Part shown: positions 15,077 to 18,256 of the stretch, piece after piece
Layout of the letters: every line of letters starts with the position of its first letter
Numbering within the stretch: position 1 is the first letter of the stretch
NCBI GenBank assembly: GCA_030625995.1
Contig: DAOUPU010000031.1
Span: 1-18,256 of the forward strand
DNA from: Flavobacteriaceae bacterium
GTDB lineage: Bacteria; Bacteroidota; Bacteroidia; Flavobacteriales; Flavobacteriaceae
Direction: 5' to 3'
Length of the DNA: 18,256 nt
Program-made: the position numbers and the translations under genes
The notes under the pieces: generated by a model
Told to the model about the DNA's origin: nothing
Databases searched by the model: none
What the model saw: only the letters and a program-made list of their open reading frames with translations

Positions 15077-15841
15077 ATGAAAATTCCAAAAGTTATTTTG
15101 GTCGGTGCCGGACCAGGGGATATAGAACTGATAACCGTAAAAGGAATGAAAGCCATTCAGGAAGCGGATGTTATTCTGTATGACGCATTAGTAAATTCAG
15201 ATCTAATAAAAAAAGCTAAGGCAACCACGAAATGCATATATGTTGGCAAACGATTTAACAAACACAAATTTTCTCAAGAAGAAATTAATCAAATGTTGGT
15301 GGACTATGCCCTGAAGTATGGTACGGTTGTACGCCTAAAAGGAGGAGATCCATTTGTTTTTGGAAGAGGAGGTGAAGAGGCTGCATTTATTGAAAATCAA
15401 GGAATTGAAACCGAGTTTATTCCGGGAGTTAGCAGCGCACTTGCAGTACCTTCCAGCCAGGGAATTCCATTATCAAAGCGCAACATAAGCGAAAGTTTTT
15501 GGGTAATTACGGGCACTACTTCTAATGGTGAGATCTCTAAAGACATCATTCTTGGATCAAAATCAAATGCAACACTTGTAATATTAATGGGACTCCGTAA
15601 TTTTTCATTAATTATGAATGAAGTAAAAAAATACAGACATAAACATACACCTTTCGCAATCATTCAAAATGGGACACTTCCAAATGAAAACATTATAATA
15701 GATACAGTTAATAACTATAAAAATGTAATTGATACTATAGATTATTCTGCTCCGGGAATTATAGTAATTGGTGATGTTATTGCAGAACATCCTGCTTTTT
15801 TAGATGAAGATATTCAACGTGTTTTAGATTTGGCTTATTAG
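15077..15841 (+). CDS. cobA: Uroporphyrinogen-III C-methyltransferase (SUMT)
   Basis: The enzyme methylates uroporphyrinogen III twice with S-adenosylmethionine to give precorrin-2, the branch point to siroheme and cobalamin. The 254-residue length is typical of the single-domain enzyme. Motifs seen: VGAGPGDIELITVKG (9-23), EADVILYDALV near residue 30, VRLKGGDPFVFGRGGEE (90-106), and PGVSSALAVPSSQGIPLSKR (117-136). The cobA symbol is used in its SUMT sense; the gene could equally be called sumT or nirE. The nearby genes (siroheme-requiring sulfite reductase and a CysG-N-type protein at 17343-17924) indicate that siroheme is the product pathway. It stands alone on the plus strand, divergent from the DUF4202 gene. 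Confidence 0.94.
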   Translation: MKIPKVILVGAGPGDIELITVKGMKAIQEADVILYDALVNSDLIKKAKATTKCIYVGKRFNKHKFSQEEINQMLVDYALKYGTVVRLKGGDPFVFGRGGEEAAFIENQGIETEFIPGVSSALAVPSSQGIPLSKRNISESFWVITGTTSNGEISKDIILGSKSNATLVILMGLRNFSLIMNEVKKYRHKHTPFAIIQNGTLPNENIIIDTVNNYKNVIDTIDYSAPGIIVIGDVIAEHPAFLDEDIQRVLDLAY

Positions 15842-16037
15842 ACCAGGTCTTAGAATTTATAGCAAAAGAAAAAATGAAATGGTGAAAATTTGAATTTACG
15901 TATTTTATGAGTCACCGCCTTAATTAAATATTATATTATATCTTAGTGCTTCTCATTGTTTATCAAGTTATTTCAAAAGAAGAAGGTTGAATTCACATAA
16001 TAATTTAAATGGTTTATTCGATCACTTCACCAACTAG
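15842..16037. other. Gap between the SUMT and MFS genes
   Basis: The gap holds an 11-base palindrome AGACCAGGTCT starting at the last base of the SUMT stop codon (15840-15850, centre A). Otherwise I see only A/T-rich sequence, with no convincing promoter box for the MFS gene and no small gene. Confidence 0.4.
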
Positions 16038-17339
16038 ATGTCAGAAAAAAAACAACCTTTCCAAATTATCTTATTACTAATTTTAGCCGGTGAGGCTATT
16101 TTTGTATTACCTTTTGTTCTTGCACGGGTTTTCAGACCGACATTTTTAGATGTTTTTGAACTTAACAATCTTGAATTGGGCATTTGTTTTTCAATCTATG
16201 GTATCATCGCTATGCTATCTTACCTTTTTGGCGGTGTTATTACAGACATGTTTAAGCCAAAAAAGCTAATATCCGCTGCATTAATATTAACAGCATTAGG
16301 AGGCTTAATGATGTCTACCTTCCCTTCTTATAATACTATGAAACTACTTTTTGGCTACTGGGGTTTTACCACTATTTTCTTATTCTGGGCAGCATTGATA
16401 AAAGCAACGAGAATCTGGGGAGGTACAAAGAAACAGGGAATAGCATTTGGATTTTTAGATGGAGGCAGGGGAATAGTTGCTGCAGGATTTGGCTCTTTGG
16501 GTGTTTTAATTTTTTCACTAATTATAGATGTGGATCCTGGTGAAGCAACTTTGGAACAAAGAAAACATGCCTTTCGAACTATAATTCTTGTTACCTCATT
16601 TTTGGTAGCATTCATTGGATTGTTGGTGTACTTATTTATGAAAACTGATACAGATTCAAATCAAACCAACACAAAATCATCTGATAAATTGGGTTTTTCT
16701 AATTTGAAACTTGTTTTACGAATTAAACCGGTCAGGCAATTGATGATCATAGTATTGTGTGCTTATGTGGGATATAAAATAACAGATATTTTTTCATTAT
16801 ATGCAAAAGAAGTAATGAACTATGACGAAATTGAAGCCGCTCAAATAGGTGCTTTATTATTATACATACGACCAGTAGTTGGCATTACTATTGGTGTTTT
16901 GGCAGACAGAACAAAAGCCTCTTTGTGGTTAATGATCGGCTTTATTGTAATGCTGATCGGAGCTTTGCTGTTTTCTTCAGGATTAGTTGAAGGAGATGCA
17001 ATTAGTTTTTTCTTCTTTTCGTTGATCGTAATTGCAACAGGAACTTATGCTGTTAGAGTATTGTATTTTGCTACGCTGGAAGAAGCTAACATACCTGTAA
17101 CTATTACAGGTACAGTTATTGGAGCAATTTCTTTGATCGGTTATACGCCGGATATCTTTGTAGGCCCTGCAATGGGGTATTTATTAGATAGTTCTCCCGG
17201 AAAAACAGGTCATCAGCATGTATTTATCATGCTGGCTGTATTTGCAGTTATTGGTTTGTCTACTTCTATAATGTTCAGAAGGACTTTGAAAACTAATGCT
17301 AACCATTCACCGGGTGACTTAAAGTCACCTGGTGAATAA
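16038..17339 (+). CDS. Major facilitator superfamily transporter, substrate unknown
   Basis: A 433-residue inner-membrane protein with about twelve hydrophobic segments in two halves and a charged central loop near residues 205-230 (TDTDSNQTNTKSSDKLG). The MFS loop 2-3 signature is GGVITDMFKPKKLI (residues 68-81), with its counterpart VLADRTKASLW in the second half. WAALIKATRIWGGTKKQGIAFGFLDGGRG (broken here over residues about 118-145) is characteristic of one MFS subgroup, but I cannot name its substrate. Position between two siroheme-synthesis genes hints at an anion or a sulfur-related compound; that is weak. The last ten residues (SPGDLKSPGE) are encoded by a 31-bp palindrome, so the native C-terminus probably ended earlier. 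It converges on the CysG-N-type gene with 3 bases between stop codons. Confidence 0.85.
   Translation: MSEKKQPFQIILLLILAGEAIFVLPFVLARVFRPTFLDVFELNNLELGICFSIYGIIAMLSYLFGGVITDMFKPKKLISAALILTALGGLMMSTFPSYNTMKLLFGYWGFTTIFLFWAALIKATRIWGGTKKQGIAFGFLDGGRGIVAAGFGSLGVLIFSLIIDVDPGEATLEQRKHAFRTIILVTSFLVAFIGLLVYLFMKTDTDSNQTNTKSSDKLGFSNLKLVLRIKPVRQLMIIVLCAYVGYKITDIFSLYAKEVMNYDEIEAAQIGALLLYIRPVVGITIGVLADRTKASLWLMIGFIVMLIGALLFSSGLVEGDAISFFFFSLIVIATGTYAVRVLYFATLEEANIPVTITGTVIGAISLIGYTPDIFVGPAMGYLLDSSPGKTGHQHVFIMLAVFAVIGLSTSIMFRRTLKTNANHSPGDLKSPGE
17306..17336. repeat. 31-bp near-perfect palindrome at the end of the MFS gene
   Basis: The arms TTCACCGGGTGACTT (17306-17320) and AAGTCACCTGGTGAA (17322-17336) pair at 14 of 15 positions around a single central base, so a hairpin would open a few pairs at the tip. 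It lies inside the last codons of the MFS gene and 7 bases past the stop codon of the opposing siroheme gene. It can serve as a terminator between convergent genes; a T-rich stretch (CTCTTTTTT, 17346-17354) follows on the plus strand only. Confidence 0.6.
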
Positions 17340-17342
17340 ACT

Positions 17343-17924
17343 CTACTCTTTTTTAGAAATCAACGCCTTAGTGAGATCATTTAGTTTTTCTACTTTTTCT
17401 TTAAAACTTCCTTTAATTATTTTTCTGTACATACTTAAATTTTCCGTTAGCTCATTTATTTCATCAGGAATGACATCTTCAAAAAACTGACGCAATCGTT
17501 TTGCCATTGTTGGAGATTTTCCATTAGTCGAAATAGCGATCTTTATATTACCCTTAGTAACAATAGCTCCCATATAAAAATCGCAATAGTCCGGATTATC
17601 AGCAACATTTACCAAGATATTTCTCTCTCTGCAGTCAGCATGAACTTGTAAATTGACCTCCAGATCATCTGTGGCCGCAATTACGATATGCTCATCTTTT
17701 AGAAAAGAATCATCATAGGATCCAGCCACGATTTCAACATCATGATTTTGAGCCAAAGCAATCATGTCTGGAACAAAATTTTCAGACAACACCTTTACCT
17801 TAGTATTGGGACTTGACTTCAATAAAAAAGTTAACTTTTCGAGCCCAACTTTTCCACCACCTACTATTAGTATATTAAGTTTGGAAGCTTTTAAAAAGAT
17901 TGGATATAATTCATTCTGATTCAA
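17343..17924 (-). CDS. Precorrin-2 dehydrogenase / sirohydrochlorin ferrochelatase (CysG N-domain, Met8-like)
   Basis: The protein oxidises precorrin-2 with NAD+ to sirohydrochlorin and can insert iron to give siroheme. The 193 residues match the N-terminal module of CysG without its methyltransferase domain, which is supplied by the SUMT at 15077-15841. The NAD-binding motif is LIVGGGKVGLEKL (19-31). VNVADNPDYCDF (105-116) contains D109, the counterpart of the catalytic aspartate of CysG and Met8. STNGKSPTMAKRLR (132-145) matches the conserved SPxxAxxLR stretch. The C-terminal helical part is short. The gene lies 41 bases downstream of the DUF2061 gene on the same strand, so the two are probably cotranscribed. 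Whether it also performs the ferrochelatase step cannot be told from sequence alone. Confidence 0.9.
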   Translation of the reverse strand: MNQNELYPIFLKASKLNILIVGGGKVGLEKLTFLLKSSPNTKVKVLSENFVPDMIALAQNHDVEIVAGSYDDSFLKDEHIVIAATDDLEVNLQVHADCRERNILVNVADNPDYCDFYMGAIVTKGNIKIAISTNGKSPTMAKRLRQFFEDVIPDEINELTENLSMYRKIIKGSFKEKVEKLNDLTKALISKKE

Positions 17925-17965
17925 TTCCCTAAATGTTTATATTTTACTATTACAAACCATGTTTA

Positions 17966-18214
17966 TTATTGTTTTCTTTTCCCCCATTTGATAATATTCC
18001 AGATTCTTTCATGAAAAAAATACAATATCATTTTAGTGAAAATTTCAATTCCTCCAATAGAAATTGCGATTTTCATTTGACCGGTTAAAAAATAGGAAAT
18101 GGTAATTGTATCTAAAGTTCCTATGGTACGCCAACTAATAGCTTTTACTAAGCTACGTCTTTTGGTTTCTCCCTTTTTGTAATAGTCGACACTTTTCGAA
18201 CTGAATAAAATCAC
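17966..18214 (-). CDS. DUF2061 membrane protein
   Basis: An 82-residue protein matching DUF2061: KRRSLVKAISWRTIGTLDT (18-36) followed by two hydrophobic segments (about 35-47 and 50-69) and the motif FTKMILYFFHERIWNIIKWG. It should sit in the inner membrane. The function is not established; members often occur beside sulfate-activation genes, which suits the siroheme gene 41 bases downstream. The start is GTG at 18214: an in-frame TAA lies 24 bases upstream, and the first in-frame ATG is after the conserved motif and would remove it. The gene ends 42 bases from the window edge, so any upstream partner (such as sulfate adenylyltransferase) is out of view. Confidence 0.82.
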   Translation of the reverse strand: MILFSSKSVDYYKKGETKRRSLVKAISWRTIGTLDTITISYFLTGQMKIAISIGGIEIFTKMILYFFHERIWNIIKWGKRKQ

Positions 18215-18256
18215 GTTTAAACATTTAGGGCAGCGTTTAGATCATTAATTATATCA

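Overview
The window looks like a chromosomal segment of a low-GC member of the Bacteroidota, probably a flavobacterium-like lineage. The evidence is promoters of the TTTG / TAnnTTTG type, the lack of clear Shine-Dalgarno sequences, a cobalamin-dependent methionine synthase encoded as two genes, and the protein families present (DUF4202, DUF2061, HEPN-tailed sulfite reductase, S23-type four-helix-bundle protein, DUF559 cassette). No species is assigned.

Layout. On the left, gpsA (+) converges on a large pyruvate carboxylase gene (-); these are central-metabolism genes unrelated to the rest. A 488-bp non-coding stretch with palindromic repeats follows. The remainder is a sulfur-assimilation and methionine region. 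Reading the minus strand from right to left it holds a DUF2061 membrane protein, a siroheme-synthase N-domain protein (precorrin-2 dehydrogenase/ferrochelatase), DUF4202, an Rrf2 regulator, cysH, cysI, cysM, the homocysteine-binding half of MetH, a four-helix-bundle gene, and the folate/cobalamin/activation half of MetH. On the plus strand lie a uroporphyrinogen-III methyltransferase gene and an MFS transporter gene.

How they work together. CysH reduces activated sulfate to sulfite. CysI, which needs siroheme and a 4Fe-4S cluster, reduces sulfite to sulfide, and CysM fixes sulfide into cysteine. The SUMT and the CysG-N-type protein together make the siroheme. The two MetH proteins methylate homocysteine to methionine. 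The cysteine-bearing Rrf2 protein is the obvious local regulator: a perfect 12-bp palindrome sits just upstream of a consensus promoter for cysH-cysI.

The most unusual part is the metH locus, which carries two unrelated compact cassettes. One is a DUF559 (PD-(D/E)XK-like) nuclease domain of about 140 codons, inserted in frame inside metH between the cap and cobalamin-binding domains and bounded by small C/G-rich palindromes. The other is a four-helix-bundle (23S rRNA intervening-sequence type) gene between the two metH genes, enclosed by degenerate GTTG/CAAC repeats and a direct repeat of about 55 bp. One copy of that repeat now supplies the start codon and first residues of the downstream MetH protein. 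A structured leader behind its own promoter also precedes the first metH gene.
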